Shown: positions 1 through 9,109, counted from the first letter of the stretch. The stretch is DNA of 64,000 bases from Sporosarcina sp. (GCA_026169375.1 JAPFCR010000027.1:62001-126000), one strand, 5' to 3'. Translations and numbers: made by a program. Notes: a model not told the origin generated them from the letters alone.

Positions 1-1200
1 CGAAACGATATATATAAGAAATTATATGATGAGTTATTAGACAAAGGTTTAGCGTATAAATGCTATTGTACAGCGGAAGAGTTAGAAGCAGAACGTGAAG
101 CGCAGTCAGCGAAAAACGAAATGCCTCGCTATAGTGGGAAATGTCGTCACTTAACAGAAGAAGAACAAGCTGCGCGTGTTGCAGAAGGACGCGAACCAAG
201 CATTCGCTTTACGGTACCAGCAGGTAAAGTCTATTCGTTTAACGATATTGTAAAAGACAATGTTTCTTTCGAGTCAGACGGCATTGGCGACTTTGTTATT
301 GTGAAAAAAGATGGTGTGCCAACATACAACTTTGCGGTTGCAGTGGATGACCATTATATGGAAATTACACATGTACTTCGCGGAGATGACCATATTTCAA
401 ACACACCAAGACAGCAAATGATTTACGAAGCGTTTGGTTGGGAAGCACCAAAATTCGGTCATATGACATTAATTGTGAATGAAAGCCGTCGTAAGTTAAG
501 TAAACGTGACGAAGCAATTATTCAGTTTATTGAGCAATATGAAGAGCTTGGTTATTTACCAGAAGCATTGTTTAACTTTATCGTTTTACTCGGTTGGTCG
601 CCAGAAGGAGAAGAAGAGATTTTCTCTAAAGAAGAACTCATCTCGATTTTCGATGCGAACCGTTTATCGAAATCACCAGCTGTTTTTGATAAAGACAAAT
701 TAACGTGGATGAACAACCAATACGTGAAACAACTTTCATTAGAAAAAGTGATTGACTTAGCACTTCCACATTTACAAAAAGCAGATTTACTGCCAAGTGA
801 ATTATCAGATGAAGAGCGTCAGTGGGCACATGACTTAATCGCCCTTTATCATGATCAATTAAGTTATGGTGCAGAAATTGTTGAGTTATCTGCCCAGTTC
901 TTCAATGACACGATTGAATATGATGAGGCAGCACGAAAAGTCCTTGCAGGAGAACAAGTTCCTGAAGTAATGTCGTCATTAAAAGAACAATTTGAATCAC
1001 TTGAAACATTTGATGCTCCGTCGATTAAGTCGGCAATTCAAGCCGTTCAAAAAGAAACAGGTCACAAAGGGCGTAACCTATTCATGCCAGTTCGTGTTGT
1101 AACGACTGGTGAAACGAGTGGCCCTGAGTTACCAGCGGCAATCGCATTAGTGGGTAGAGAAAAAGCAGTTTTACGTGTTGCACAATATGCAAATGCATAA
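1..1200 (+). CDS. gltX: Glutamyl-tRNA synthetase GltX, 5' end cut off
   Basis: Charges tRNA-Glu (and, in Bacilli lacking GlnRS, probably also tRNA-Gln for later transamidation) in the cytoplasm. The reading frame is open from base 1 and runs 399 codons to TAA at 1198; the family is about 485 residues, so roughly the first 85, including the HIGH motif, lie outside the window. The class I signature KLSKR is at 493-507 and the stretch [13 protein letters not shown] at about 376-414 is typical of GluRS. The alpha-helical anticodon-binding half follows. It lies upstream of the T-box-controlled cysE-cysS unit, as in B. subtilis. The identification is secure; only the N-terminus is missing. Confidence 0.97.
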   Translation, partial: RNDIYKKLYDELLDKGLAYKCYCTAEELEAEREAQSAKNEMPRYSGKCRHLTEEEQAARVAEGREPSIRFTVPAGKVYSFNDIVKDNVSFESDGIGDFVIVKKDGVPTYNFAVAVDDHYMEITHVLRGDDHISNTPRQQMIYEAFGWEAPKFGHMTLIVNESRRKLSKRDEAIIQFIEQYEELGYLPEALFNFIVLLGWSPEGEEEIFSKEELISIFDANRLSKSPAVFDKDKLTWMNNQYVKQLSLEKVIDLALPHLQKADLLPSELSDEERQWAHDLIALYHDQLSYGAEIVELSAQFFNDTIEYDEAARKVLAGEQVPEVMSSLKEQFESLETFDAPSIKSAIQAVQKETGHKGRNLFMPVRVVTTGETSGPELPAAIALVGREKAVLRVAQYANA

Positions 1201-1287
1201 TTTTTCTTATTTGCATACTGCCGCGGCGATTGCTTTGAATTGAAAAATTAGATTGAACATGTAAAATAATAAGTATCAATTACACAT

Positions 1288-1542
1288 GAAAATCGTGGAG
1301 AAGGATAAGTATATATGACACACCTCCCAGAGAAGATTACCATTGGCTGGAAGTAATCTAGGTGCTGTGGTATAGAAATGCCCCTTTGAGAGCTAGACTG
1401 AAACAGTGATGGAGTAAGTCGGACGTTTCGCCAACGTTATTCGGCGTTTTAAGCGGAAAGGTGATTGGTATACCTTTCAAGCGGAGTGGAACCACGTAAT
1501 TATGCGTCTCTGTCATGATAGACAGAGGCGTATTTTTATTGG
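1288..1542 (+). promoter_or_regulatory. T-box leader, probably cysteine-specific, for cysE-cysS
   Basis: The gap between gltX and cysE holds a T-box riboswitch. Seen: an AGTA element near 1306 facing a GAA at 1375-1377 that is followed by TGC at 1379-1381, a plausible Cys specifier codon, and a T-box sequence AGTGGAACCACG at 1485-1496. A terminator stem follows (GCGTCTCTGTC at 1504-1514 pairing with 1525-1535, then TATTTTTATT). Known: uncharged tRNA-Cys would bridge the specifier and the T-box UGGA and favour the antiterminator. Both downstream genes serve cysteine (synthesis and tRNA charging), which agrees with the Cys specificity. The class is near certain; the exact specifier is an inference. 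Confidence 0.9.
1504..1541 (+). terminator. Rho-independent terminator of the T-box
   Basis: An 11-bp stem with two G-U pairs closes a short loop (ATGATA) and is followed by a T-rich run. It overlaps the 3' half of the T-box antiterminator, so the two folds exclude each other. Confidence 0.85.
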
Positions 1543-1624
1543 CAATTAACAAATTTGGAATGAATTGTAATTCGATAAATCGAGAAAACATAAAACGATT
1601 ATGGGGTAGAAAGGAGAATGTCTC

Positions 1625-2266
1625 TTGTTTCGTAAAATAAGGGAAGATATCCGTTGTATTTTTGAACAAGACCCGGCTGCGAGAAGTACAGTTGAAGTGG
1701 TCTTAACTTACGCAGGATTGCATGCTGTTTGGGCGCACCGAATTGCACACACACTATTTAATATGAATTTACTTTTCTTAGCGCGACTTGTTTCGCAAGT
1801 AAGTCGATTTTTTACAGGAATTGAAATTCATCCAGGTGCAAAAATAGGCCGAAGACTGTTCATTGACCACGGGATGGGGGTTGTCATTGGGGAGACGTGT
1901 GAAATCGGAGATGATGTAACGATTTATCAAGGTGTGACATTAGGGGGAACTGGGAAAGAAAAAGGTAAAAGACATCCAACGATTGGGGATAATGTTTTAA
2001 TTGCAACTGGGGCCAAGGTGCTTGGTTCAATTACCATTCATGAAGGTAGTAAAGTTGGGGCGGGCTCTGTTGTATTGAAAGAAGTACCTGCACATTCGAC
2101 AGTTGTAGGGATTCCGGGAAAAGTTGTCATATCAAATGGCGTCAAAGTGAAGGATCGATTAGATCATCAAAACTTACCTGATCCATTATTAGACACGTGT
2201 AATTCGTTGGAGAAAAAGATAAAACAATTAGAAGAACGTATTCAACAACTAGAGAATAACCAGTGA
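1625..2266 (+). CDS. cysE: Serine O-acetyltransferase CysE
   Basis: Transfers acetyl from acetyl-CoA to L-serine, giving O-acetylserine, the carbon skeleton for cysteine synthesis. 213 residues with TTG start at 1625, set by AAGGAG at 1611-1616; the ATG at 1618 is out of frame. Residues 60-160 are the left-handed beta-helix of hexapeptide repeats, including the conserved segment [15 protein letters not shown] with its catalytic Asp-His pair and the [11 protein letters not shown] coenzyme A loop. The C-terminal tail (about 190-213) is coiled-coil-like and Glu/Lys/Gln rich. It is first in the T-box operon, 15 bases ahead of cysS. Confidence 0.97.
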   Translation: MFRKIREDIRCIFEQDPAARSTVEVVLTYAGLHAVWAHRIAHTLFNMNLLFLARLVSQVSRFFTGIEIHPGAKIGRRLFIDHGMGVVIGETCEIGDDVTIYQGVTLGGTGKEKGKRHPTIGDNVLIATGAKVLGSITIHEGSKVGAGSVVLKEVPAHSTVVGIPGKVVISNGVKVKDRLDHQNLPDPLLDTCNSLEKKIKQLEERIQQLENNQ

Positions 2267-2281
2267 GAAAGGGGATGCCTG

Positions 2282-3682
2282 ATGAGCATTCAAATATACA
2301 ATACATTAACGAGAAAAAAGGAACCGTTTATTCCACAAGTAGAAGGAAAAGTATCCATGTATGTATGTGGGCCAACGGTTTATAACTATATTCATATCGG
2401 AAATGCACGCCCTGTAATTGTGTTTGATACGGTGCGTCGTTATTTAGAATACCGTGGATATGATGTGAAGTTTGTTTCTAACTTTACTGACGTTGACGAT
2501 AAAATTATCGCAGCAGCAAATGAGCTCGGCGAAGAAGTAAGTGAATTAACAGATCGTTTTATTGAAGCGTATTTTGAAGATGTGACGGCACTTGGTTGTA
2601 GTAAAGCAGATGTACACCCACGTGTTTCTGATCATATTGAAGATATCGTTGCGTTCATTGAAGTGCTAGTTGATAAAGGGTTTGCTTATGAGTCAGAAGG
2701 CGATGTTTATTACCGTACGAAGAGGTTTGACGGTTACGGGAAGTTATCAAGTCAATCGACAGATGAGCTTATTGTCGGTGCCCGCATTGAACCAGGTGAA
2801 AAGAAAGAAGATCCGCTCGACTTTGTTTTGTGGAAAACAGCAAAAGAAGATGAAATTTCATGGGAAAGTCCATGGGGAGCTGGCCGTCCTGGTTGGCATA
2901 TCGAATGTTCTGTCATGGCACGTGAGCATCTCGGTGATACGATGGATATCCATGCGGGGGGGCAGGACTTAATGTTCCCTCACCATGAAAATGAAATTGC
3001 TCAGTCTGAAGCGATGACTGGAAAACCTTTCGCAAAATACTGGATGCATAATGGGTATATTAATATCGATAATGAAAAAATGTCTAAATCACTTGATAAC
3101 TTTGTGATGGTGAATGAGATTCGAAAACAAGTGGATCCGAAAGTGTTACGCTTCTTTATTCTTTCTGTTCATTATAGACATCCAGTGAATTTCTCGGAGG
3201 AACTCGTTGCGCAAGCGGAAAATGGACTTGATCGTATTTTAACGGCTTATCATAATATTACCTATCGTTTAGCGTCTTCTGCGGATTTAGGTGACCAATC
3301 AGATGATTGGAAACAGAAAATCGATGTATGTCGAGATGAATTCATAGAAGCGATGGATGATGATTTTAATACGGCAAACGGAATTGCAGCGATATTCGAA
3401 CTTGCAAGACTTGCAAACGTCTATTTACTGGAGAAGAACACGGCAGAAGATGTACTCGAGTATTTCCTTGAGACGTTTGAATCACTCATGGATGTACTAG
3501 GCATATCGATTAAAGAAGATGAGGATTTATTAGACGAAGACGTTGAAGCGTTAATCGAAGAGCGTTTAGAAGCAAGACGTAATCGTGATTTCGCGCGCGC
3601 TGATGAAATTCGAGATGACTTAAAAGCACAGGGAATTCTTCTGGAAGACACAGCACAAGGAACACGCTGGAAACGAGGATAA
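2282..3682 (+). CDS. cysS: Cysteinyl-tRNA synthetase
   Basis: Class I synthetase that charges tRNA-Cys. 466 residues, the usual length. HIGN is at residues 38-41, KMSKS at 266-270, and zinc-ligand Cys29 lies in the CGPT motif, with a further ligand region at HIECSVMA and HHENE. ATG at 2282 follows GAAAGGGG. It is co-transcribed with cysE under the Cys T-box, so starvation for charged tRNA-Cys raises both amino acid supply and charging capacity. mrnC starts four bases after its stop codon, suggesting tight translational linkage with the RNA-processing genes downstream. Confidence 0.98.
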   Translation: MSIQIYNTLTRKKEPFIPQVEGKVSMYVCGPTVYNYIHIGNARPVIVFDTVRRYLEYRGYDVKFVSNFTDVDDKIIAAANELGEEVSELTDRFIEAYFEDVTALGCSKADVHPRVSDHIEDIVAFIEVLVDKGFAYESEGDVYYRTKRFDGYGKLSSQSTDELIVGARIEPGEKKEDPLDFVLWKTAKEDEISWESPWGAGRPGWHIECSVMAREHLGDTMDIHAGGQDLMFPHHENEIAQSEAMTGKPFAKYWMHNGYINIDNEKMSKSLDNFVMVNEIRKQVDPKVLRFFILSVHYRHPVNFSEELVAQAENGLDRILTAYHNITYRLASSADLGDQSDDWKQKIDVCRDEFIEAMDDDFNTANGIAAIFELARLANVYLLEKNTAEDVLEYFLETFESLMDVLGISIKEDEDLLDEDVEALIEERLEARRNRDFARADEIRDDLKAQGILLEDTAQGTRWKRG

Positions 3683-3686
3683 GACG

Positions 3687-4109
3687 ATGTATGTACTAAG
3701 AGAACAAGATGTAAAACAATTAAATGCACTTGCCTTAGCTTATATGGGTGATGCGGTTTATGAACAAACGGTTCGGGAGCATTTACTACGTTCTGGCCGT
3801 GTACGACCTAACGTGTTGCATAGAGAGGCAACACGTTATGTGTCGGCAAAAGCACAAGCGGCAATTTTGCATATTATGCTTCAAGAAGATTTCTTGACGG
3901 AAGAAGAACAGGCAGTGATGAGGCGTGGTCGCAATGCAAAATCGGGCTCAGTTCCGAAAAACACAGATGTACAAACATATAGAAATAGTTCTGGATTTGA
4001 AGCAGTACTCGGATATCTTTATTTAATCAAAGAAGACGAAAGAGTAGACAGCTTTATAAAGAGGGCGATTCATATAATCGAGTATCCAGAGGAGGAAAAA
4101 TCAGAATGA
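3687..4109 (+). CDS. mrnC: Mini-ribonuclease III (MrnC)
   Basis: Double-strand-specific endoribonuclease consisting of an RNase III catalytic domain without the dsRNA-binding domain; in B. subtilis it matures the ends of 23S rRNA. 140 residues, normal for the family. The N-terminal signature [11 protein letters not shown] (residues 16-26) carries the catalytic acidic residues, and a basic RRGRNAKS segment follows near residue 90. It overlaps rlmB by four bases (ATGA), so the two rRNA maturation genes are translationally coupled. Confidence 0.92.
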   Translation: MYVLREQDVKQLNALALAYMGDAVYEQTVREHLLRSGRVRPNVLHREATRYVSAKAQAAILHIMLQEDFLTEEEQAVMRRGRNAKSGSVPKNTDVQTYRNSSGFEAVLGYLYLIKEDERVDSFIKRAIHIIEYPEEEKSE

Positions 4110-4867
4110 CAACACATGAAGTAGAAATGATCGGTGGCAGAAATCCGGTTACAGAAGCGCTCCGTTCAGGGCGTGAGTTAAATAAAATATGGGTTGCTGA
4201 AGGGATTAATAAGAAAAGTATTGGAGAAATTTTATCCCTCGCGAAAAAAGCGAAAGTTGTCGTGCAATATGTCCCTAATAAACGATTAAATAGTTTACTA
4301 GACAGTGATAATCATCAAGGGATTGTTGCTTCGGTTGCAGCTTATCGTTATGCAGAGTTAGACGAGATATTTGAATTAGCGGCGAGAAGAGAAGAGGATC
4401 CACTTATTTTAGTGTTGGACGAGTTAGAAGATCCGCACAATCTTGGGTCTATTCTTCGTACGGCTGATGCAGCTGGTGTGCACGGGGTTATTATTCCAAG
4501 GCGTCGCTCTGTTGGACTTACAGCGGTTGTAGCTAAAGCTTCAACAGGAGCAATTGAATATGTCCCAGTTGTTCGTGTGAATAATCTTTCGCAAACAGTC
4601 ACGCAGTTGAAAGATAGAGGGGTTTGGGTTGCGGGCACTGATGCAAAAGGTTCTGCGGATTATCGAATGATGGACGCGACATTGCCACTTGCGATTATTA
4701 TTGGGAGTGAAGGGAAAGGGATGTCACGTATTTTAAAGGAGAAGTGTGATTTTCTTTACCATCTTCCTATGCTTGGACAAGTTACTTCTTTAAACGCTTC
4801 AGTGGCGGCTTCACTTTTAATGTATGAAGTGCTGCGGAAACGACAACCTCTTCATAAAGAACGATGA
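4106..4867 (+). CDS. rlmB: 23S rRNA (guanosine-2'-O-)-methyltransferase RlmB
   Basis: TrmH/SpoU-type SPOUT methyltransferase that 2'-O-methylates a guanosine in domain V of 23S rRNA using SAM. 253 residues. An N-terminal L30e-like substrate-binding domain (about 1-80, beginning [12 protein letters not shown]) is followed by the SPOUT fold with the three SAM-knot motifs: [25 protein letters not shown] and [13 protein letters not shown]. It overlaps mrnC and rae1 by four bases at each end. It matches YacO of B. subtilis by position and motifs. Confidence 0.95.
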   Translation: MTTHEVEMIGGRNPVTEALRSGRELNKIWVAEGINKKSIGEILSLAKKAKVVVQYVPNKRLNSLLDSDNHQGIVASVAAYRYAELDEIFELAARREEDPLILVLDELEDPHNLGSILRTADAAGVHGVIIPRRRSVGLTAVVAKASTGAIEYVPVVRVNNLSQTVTQLKDRGVWVAGTDAKGSADYRMMDATLPLAIIIGSEGKGMSRILKEKCDFLYHLPMLGQVTSLNASVAASLLMYEVLRKRQPLHKER

Positions 4868-5379
4868 AAAAGAAAGAGGTTCTCCTCGTCGATGGCTATA
4901 ATATTATCGGTGCGTGGCCGGAGTTACAACGATTAAAAAATGAACAGTTAGAAGAGGCGAGAAATCTTTTAGTAGAGCGAATGGCCGAGTACAAAGCATA
5001 TACTGGCTGGCGAGTGATTGTCGTTTTCGATGCATATTTGATGCGTGGTATTGAAAGCAAGGTGAAACAGCACGATGTAGAAGTATTATTTACAAGAGAA
5101 AGTGAAACAGCAGATGAACGAATTGAAAAGCTCGTATCTGAACTTGGGCATAAACGGACTCAAATTCATGTTGCAACGTCTGATTACACGGAGCAGTGGA
5201 TTATTTTTGCGCAAGGGGCACTGAGGAAATCGGCACGTGAATTAGAAATTGAGATGAAAGAAATTTTAACGTCTATTTCAGGGAAAGTGAAAGGTTACGA
5301 AAATAAAAGACCGATTTCTCGAATTCCCCTAACACCAGAAGTAGCAGAACTATTTGAGAAATTACGACGTGGGGAATAA
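4864..5379 (+). CDS. rae1: NYN-domain endoribonuclease Rae1 (YacP)
   Basis: Ribosome-associated endoribonuclease of the NYN/PIN fold; in B. subtilis Rae1 cleaves certain mRNAs in the ribosomal A site. 171 residues. The signature LLVDGYNIIGAW at residues 7-18 contains the first catalytic Asp; VVFDAYLMRG (about 54-63) and VATSDYTEQ (about 102-110) supply the other conserved acidic positions. The start codon overlaps the rlmB stop (ATGA). Position between rlmB and sigH is the same as in B. subtilis. Confidence 0.9.
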   Translation: MKKKEVLLVDGYNIIGAWPELQRLKNEQLEEARNLLVERMAEYKAYTGWRVIVVFDAYLMRGIESKVKQHDVEVLFTRESETADERIEKLVSELGHKRTQIHVATSDYTEQWIIFAQGALRKSARELEIEMKEILTSISGKVKGYENKRPISRIPLTPEVAELFEKLRRGE

Positions 5380-5386
5380 AGGTAGG

Positions 5387-5416
5387 TTGACGTTAAAAAA
5401 AATGATGCGTTATACT
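5387..5416 (+). promoter_or_regulatory. Probable sigma-A promoter of sigH
   Basis: TTGACG at 5387-5392 and TATACT at 5411-5416 are separated by 18 bases (17 if TTATAC at 5410 is read). An A-rich spacer lies between. It sits 38 bases before the sigH start. Confidence 0.7.
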
Positions 5417-5453
5417 AAGAACAATCTTAATGACAATTCGAGGGGTGATTCTG

Positions 5454-6104
5454 TTGGTGGGGAAGGCATATGTCGATCGTGACGTGTTAGATTTCGCTGA
5501 GTTGTCTGATGAAGAAATCATTGTGTTTATTCATGAGGGGAATGCGGATGCACTAGATTATTTAATTAGAAAATATAGATCCTTCGTTTGGTTGAAGGGG
5601 CGCTCTTATTTTCTAGTGGGTGGAGACCGAGAAGATGTTGTGCAAGAAGGGATGATTGGGTTATATAAGGCCATCCGTGATTATAAGTCTGATAAGTTAA
5701 GTTCGTTTAAAGGATTTGCAGAGTTATGTATTACACGTCAAATCATTACGGCTATTAAAACAGCTACGAGACAAAAACATATCCCGTTAAACTCTTCTGT
5801 TTCGTTAGATCGACCTGTTTATACAGAAGAATCCGAGCGAACGATGTTAGACATCCTTCCGGGTCCATCTCTTGAGGACCCAGCTGATTTAATGGTGCAT
5901 AAGGAAAGTTATGATTCTATGCAGCTAGAAGTACATAGGGTGTTGAGTCGCCTGGAAAGACAAGTGTTAGCGCTCTATTTGGATGGTCAAACGTATCAAG
6001 AGATTTCGTTTCAGTTGAATCGCCAAGTTAAATCTATTGATAATGCATTGCAACGGATTAAAAAGAAGTTAGAACTTCATTTAGAAGGTAATGCTGTTTT
6101 GTAG
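5454..6104 (+). CDS. sigH: RNA polymerase sigma factor SigH (Spo0H)
   Basis: Sigma factor for stationary-phase and early sporulation genes. The sigma-70 region 2 core is clear (DALDYLIRKYRSFV, then DREDVVQEGMIGLYKAIRDY, and TRQIITAIKTATRQKHIPLN), and region 4 ends with the helix-turn-helix QTYQEISFQLNRQVKSIDNA. Start: TTG at 5454 lies at good distance from the Shine-Dalgarno GAGGGGTGAT (5440-5449); GTG 5457 is also possible, while ATG 5430 precedes the Shine-Dalgarno and is unlikely. About 216 residues, matching the family. Its own promoter is upstream. Confidence 0.96.
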   Translation: MVGKAYVDRDVLDFAELSDEEIIVFIHEGNADALDYLIRKYRSFVWLKGRSYFLVGGDREDVVQEGMIGLYKAIRDYKSDKLSSFKGFAELCITRQIITAIKTATRQKHIPLNSSVSLDRPVYTEESERTMLDILPGPSLEDPADLMVHKESYDSMQLEVHRVLSRLERQVLALYLDGQTYQEISFQLNRQVKSIDNALQRIKKKLELHLEGNAVL

Positions 6105-6237
6105 TTGGGAATGGTTTGGAGTTAATTGCGTTAAAATTTTGAATACGAGTGAATTTAAAAAGATATAGTTGATCATGCATATAGATTCAAATAAGCGCGG
6201 TGCTTAAAGTGTAATAGCGAGTGGAATGTGCTGTCTG

Positions 6238-6266
6238 TTGACAGTTCGCGTGTAAAGTGGTAGTCT
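6238..6266 (+). promoter_or_regulatory. Probable sigma-A promoter before rpmG
   Basis: TTGACA at 6238-6243, a 17-base spacer and TAGTCT at 6261-6266. Located 38 bases before the rpmG start. The rest of the 200-base gap after sigH shows nothing else clear. Confidence 0.6.
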
Positions 6267-6303
6267 TTAGCAAGATTATAAGGCCTATTATAAGGTGATG
6301 AAA

Positions 6304-6453
6304 TTGTCTAAAAAAATAATTTTATGCTGTGATGTATGCGGATCACGTAATTATTCCGTTCCAGCACGAAAGAATCATTTAATGAAACGCTTAGAGGTTA
6401 AAAAGTTTTGCAGGCATTGTAATGCGCATACGGTGCATCGTCAAACAGTCTAA
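6304..6453 (+). CDS. rpmG: Ribosomal protein L33, zinc-binding type
   Basis: Large-subunit protein near the E site. 49 residues from TTG 6304, the normal L33 length; the ATG at 6298 would add two residues but overlaps the Shine-Dalgarno AAGGTGAT (6292-6299). Zinc ligands form two pairs, CDVC near residue 9 and CRHC near residue 37, so this is the C+ form expected under zinc-replete growth. In many Bacilli a Cys-free paralogue substitutes under zinc starvation; none is in the window. secE follows about 210 bases on. Confidence 0.93.
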   Translation: MSKKIILCCDVCGSRNYSVPARKNHLMKRLEVKKFCRHCNAHTVHRQTV

Positions 6454-6497
6454 CGAATGTTGAGAAATTGTTAATATCGTAAGAAGTAAGATAGTGA

Positions 6498-6529
6498 TTG
6501 ACAACGTTAAGACGATTGAAATGTATAGT
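6498..6529 (+). promoter_or_regulatory. Possible promoter of secE-nusG
   Basis: A perfect TTGACA at 6498-6503 is followed by TATAGT at 6524-6529, a long 20-base spacer; ATGTAT at 6521 gives 17 bases but is a weak -10. The -35 is convincing, the -10 assignment is not. A small hairpin (AAATGC/GCATTT, about 6607-6626) lies between it and secE. Confidence 0.45.
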
Positions 6530-6667
6530 GCATACGCTTTTTAAGTTTTAGTTAGCTTGCTGTAGGACGTGGAAGAATAATTATGTGTTCAAATGTGTTT
6601 GTCAGAAAATGCTTGGTAAGGCATTTGAGTGAAGTGATACATCTTATTTCGGAGGGTTACGATATTA

Positions 6668-6853
6668 ATGGGAAAGATTAGCGAATTTTTAAAGCAAGTC
6701 GTTTCGGAAATGAGAAAAGTAAGCTGGCCAAAGCAAAAAGAGTTAACGCGTTATACGGTCGTTGTGCTCGTTACAGTTATATTTATGGCGGTTTATTTCG
6801 GTGTAGTTGATTTTGGAATCTCGCAGGTAATGGAATGGTATGTAAATTTCTAA
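6668..6853 (+). CDS. secE: Protein translocase subunit SecE
   Basis: Clamp subunit of the SecYEG channel in the cytoplasmic membrane. 61 residues, the short single-span form usual in Gram-positives: an amphipathic helix with the conserved EMRKVSWPKQKEL segment (about residues 14-26) followed by one transmembrane helix (about 29-51). ATG 6668 follows GGAGGG. It precedes nusG as in most bacteria, although here 180 bases with a terminator-like hairpin separate the two. Confidence 0.95.
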   Translation: MGKISEFLKQVVSEMRKVSWPKQKELTRYTVVVLVTVIFMAVYFGVVDFGISQVMEWYVNF

Positions 6854-6960
6854 TCTGTTGATCATTGACTTGTTTAATCATGCGATGAAATATGCAAGTA
6901 ACGTTTTTCATGGTAATCTATATATGCATAAAGAATAAAATGATGAATGACTTGAAAATA

Positions 6961-6996
6961 GCCCGTCTAACTATATGAACGGGTTTTTTATTTTTG
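6961..6996 (+). terminator. Terminator-like hairpin between secE and nusG
   Basis: GCCCGT (6961-6966) pairs with ACGGGT (6979-6984) around a 12-base loop and is followed by TTTTTATTTTT. The short stem suggests partial termination or attenuation rather than a strong stop. Confidence 0.5.
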
Positions 6997-7040
6997 AGGG
7001 AAAGGGAGGGACGGACGTAGAGTCCTTGTTGATTATGGAT

Positions 7041-7574
7041 ATGGAGAAAAATTGGTACGTTGTTCATACGTATTCAGGTTACGAAAATAAGGTTAAGGCA
7101 AACCTTGAAGCTCGTGTTGAGACGATGGGAATGCAAGATAAAATATTCCGTGTAATTGTTCCTGAGGAGGAAGAGACGGATTTTAAAGATGGCAAAAAGC
7201 GTACGGTTATGAAGAAGACTTTTCCAGGATATGTTTTAGTTGAAATTATTATGACAGACGATTCTTGGTACGTTGTTCGAAACACGCCTGGTGTTACTGG
7301 TTTTATTGGTTCTTCGGGTGGTGGAGCAAAACCAACGCCACTATTAGAAGAGGAAGTTGAGTTCATCTTGAAGCAGATGGGTGTGGATGATGGCTTAGCG
7401 GACCTAGGGGTTGAAGTTGGTGAAGTTGTCGAAGTGCTTGATGGGCCGTTCGAGAATATGCAAGGAAAAGTTGACGAGATTGATTCGACGAAACAAAAAG
7501 TTAAAGTTACAGTGGATATGTTCGGGCGAGAGACGAAGATGGAGCTCGACTTTGCACAAATTAAAAAAATATAA
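7041..7574 (+). CDS. nusG: Transcription termination/antitermination factor NusG
   Basis: Binds RNA polymerase and promotes pausing, termination or antitermination. The NGN domain starts MEKNWYVVHTYSGYENKV and the C-terminal KOW domain includes VEVLDGPFENMQGKV (about residues 125-145). Start is uncertain: ATG 7041 gives the B. subtilis-like N-terminus (177 residues), ATG 7035 adds two residues, and the upstream ATG 6975 would begin inside the terminator hairpin. The best Shine-Dalgarno, GGGAGGG at 7004-7010, is too far from both preferred ATGs, which is unusual for so conserved a gene. Confidence 0.95.
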   Translation: MEKNWYVVHTYSGYENKVKANLEARVETMGMQDKIFRVIVPEEEETDFKDGKKRTVMKKTFPGYVLVEIIMTDDSWYVVRNTPGVTGFIGSSGGGAKPTPLLEEEVEFILKQMGVDDGLADLGVEVGEVVEVLDGPFENMQGKVDEIDSTKQKVKVTVDMFGRETKMELDFAQIKKI

Positions 7575-7586
7575 TTGTTTTCTTGC

Positions 7587-7615
7587 TTGCATAAAAAGCT
7601 GGAAAGTGTTATTAT
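7587..7615 (+). promoter_or_regulatory. Probable sigma-A promoter of rplK-rplA
   Basis: TTGCAT at 7587-7592, exactly 17 bases, TATTAT at 7610-7615. Transcription from about 7622 would give a 126-base leader containing the L1-type hairpin described next. Confidence 0.75.
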
Positions 7616-7696
7616 TTCAAAGGTCAGGCTATTTACATAGTAGCTTGGGATAAGATAATTGATTCTCCCGATATTTATCGGCAGACACATATTTGA

Positions 7697-7721
7697 GTGG
7701 GAGGGGAAACCCAATGACCAC
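7697..7721 (+). promoter_or_regulatory. Probable ribosomal protein L1 autoregulatory site
   Basis: A compact hairpin ends 11 bases before the rplK Shine-Dalgarno. Seen: outer helix GTGG (7697-7700) with CCAC (7718-7721), asymmetric internal loop GA opposite AATGA, inner helix GGG (7703-7705) with CCC (7710-7712), and a GAAA tetraloop. Known: L1 binds two helices joined by an asymmetric loop with GA opposite an AUGA strand, in 23S rRNA and in the leader of the L11 operon. Inference: excess L1 (rplA product) represses translation of rplK-rplA here. Confidence 0.72.
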
Positions 7722-7747
7722 ATCACGGACTTAAGGAGGTGTGTCTC

Positions 7748-8173
7748 GTGGCTAAAAAAGTTTCATCAATTGTAAAACTACAAATCCCTGCTGGAAAAGC
7801 AAACCCAGCTCCACCAGTTGGACCGGCACTAGGTCAAGCAGGTATTAATATCATGGGATTCTGTAAGGAGTTCAACGCGCGTACAGCAGACCAAGCGGGA
7901 TTAATTATTCCGGTTGAAATCACTGTGTTTGAAGATCGTTCATTTACATTTATTACAAAAACTCCACCGGCAGCGGTGTTGTTAAAAGTTGCTGCTAATC
8001 TTCAAAAAGGTTCAGGTGAGCCGAACAAAACGAAGGTTGCAACTGTAAAACGTGATAAAGTTCGCGAAATTGCAGAACAAAAGATGCCAGATTTAAACGC
8101 AGCATCAGTTGAAGCGGCGATGGCAATGGTTGAAGGTACTGCACGCAGTATGGGAATCACAATCGAAGACTGA
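7748..8173 (+). CDS. rplK: Ribosomal protein L11
   Basis: Component of the GTPase-associated centre, needed for RelA activation and the thiostrepton site. 141 residues from GTG 7748, which sits seven bases after a strong AAGGAGGT (7733-7740); this restores the canonical N-terminus [16 protein letters not shown]. The Pro-rich hinge [17 protein letters not shown] and the C-terminal rRNA-binding domain are standard. It has its own promoter and an L1-type leader, and is separated from rplA by 172 bases of structured sequence. Confidence 0.97.
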   Translation: MAKKVSSIVKLQIPAGKANPAPPVGPALGQAGINIMGFCKEFNARTADQAGLIIPVEITVFEDRSFTFITKTPPAAVLLKVAANLQKGSGEPNKTKVATVKRDKVREIAEQKMPDLNAASVEAAMAMVEGTARSMGITIED

Positions 8174-8209
8174 TTCCTTTAAATAAAGTTTTATCATAAT
8201 CTAGCTGAA

Positions 8210-8299
8210 AACTCCCGCCTATTACCAGTGGCGAGTTGGATGCAGTGTGTGACTTAGGTTGCGGCTGTTCTCCGGGACGCGCAGCCTTTATTCGTGGGA
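8210..8299 (+). other. Structured intergenic RNA between rplK and rplA
   Basis: Two hairpins are seen: AACTC/GAGTT plus GCC/GGC with a two-base bulge (8210-8237), and GGCT/AGCC stacked on GTTC-TCCG-GGAC (8263-8286). The segment CTCCCGC (8212-8218) can alternatively pair with GTGGGAG (8294-8300). No T-run follows, so it is not a terminator. Function unknown; possibly RNA processing or control of rplA. Confidence 0.4.
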
Positions 8300-8345
8300 G
8301 GTTCATTATTATCCGTTAACACCACAACTAGGGAGGAAAAGTTAA

Positions 8346-9047
8346 ATGGCTAAAAGAGGTAAGAAATATACAGAAGTAATGAAGCTTGTAGATACTACAA
8401 AGCTTTATGGCATGAAAGAAGCAATTGAGCTTGCGAAGAAAACAAGCACAACAAAATTTGATGCAACTGTAGAAGTAGCATTCCGTCTAGGTATTGACGT
8501 TAAGAAGAACGATGAGCAAGTACGTGGAGCAGTTGTACTGCCAAACGGTACGGGTAAAACTCAACGCGTTCTAGTCTTTGCAAAAGGCGATAAAATTAAA
8601 GAAGCTGAAGAAGCAGGCGCGGACTATGTTGGCGATGCAGAATACATTAACAAAATTCAACAAGGTTGGTTTGAGTTTGATGTAATCGTTGCAACACCTG
8701 ATATGATGGGTGAAGTTGGTAAGATTGGGCGTATTCTTGGACCGAAAGGACTTATGCCAAACCCAAGAACAGGTACTGTAACTTTTGAAGTTGCAAAAGC
8801 TGTTGAAGAAATCAAGGCTGGTAAAGTTGAATACCGTGCTGACAAAGCAGGAATCATTCACGCACCAATCGGTAAGGTTTCATTCGAAGATGAGAAGTTA
8901 GAAGAAAACTTCTTGGCAGTATTTGATGCAATTGAAAAAGCACGTCCAGCAGCGGCGAAAGGAACGTATATGCGTTCGCTTCACCTAACTACGACGATGG
9001 GTCCTGCTATGAAAATCAATACTTCAAACATTGTTGAAGTAGAATAA
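8346..9047 (+). CDS. rplA: Ribosomal protein L1
   Basis: Forms the L1 stalk that handles E-site tRNA and acts as a translational repressor of its own operon in many bacteria. 233 residues, canonical. The conserved RNA-binding segments are present: [17 protein letters not shown] near residue 36 and the L1 signature [17 protein letters not shown] near residue 127, with the C-terminal [14 protein letters not shown] 8346 follows GGGAGGAAAAG. The candidate target hairpin before rplK fits autoregulation. Confidence 0.97.
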   Translation: MAKRGKKYTEVMKLVDTTKLYGMKEAIELAKKTSTTKFDATVEVAFRLGIDVKKNDEQVRGAVVLPNGTGKTQRVLVFAKGDKIKEAEEAGADYVGDAEYINKIQQGWFEFDVIVATPDMMGEVGKIGRILGPKGLMPNPRTGTVTFEVAKAVEEIKAGKVEYRADKAGIIHAPIGKVSFEDEKLEENFLAVFDAIEKARPAAAKGTYMRSLHLTTTMGPAMKINTSNIVEVE

Positions 9048-9055
9048 AATTGAAT

Positions 9056-9084
9056 TTGACAACCTCATAACAATGTGTTATTGT
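9056..9084 (+). promoter_or_regulatory. Sigma-A promoter of rplJ-rplL
   Basis: TTGACA at 9056-9061, 17 bases, TATTGT at 9079-9084. It starts just after the rplA stop and drives the L10 leader. Confidence 0.8.
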
Positions 9085-9109
9085 TATGGGCGTTGTGAAT
9101 TATATAAGT

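Noticed and set aside
7079..7726. 215-codon open frame on the minus strand opposite nusG
   Set aside because: Ser/Thr-rich antisense shadow of a highly expressed gene, with no ribosome-binding site or family features.
8294..8330. GTGGGAGG...CACCAC before rplA as a second L1 site
   Set aside because: The outer helix could form but the AUGA-type strand opposite GA is missing, unlike the convincing site before rplK.
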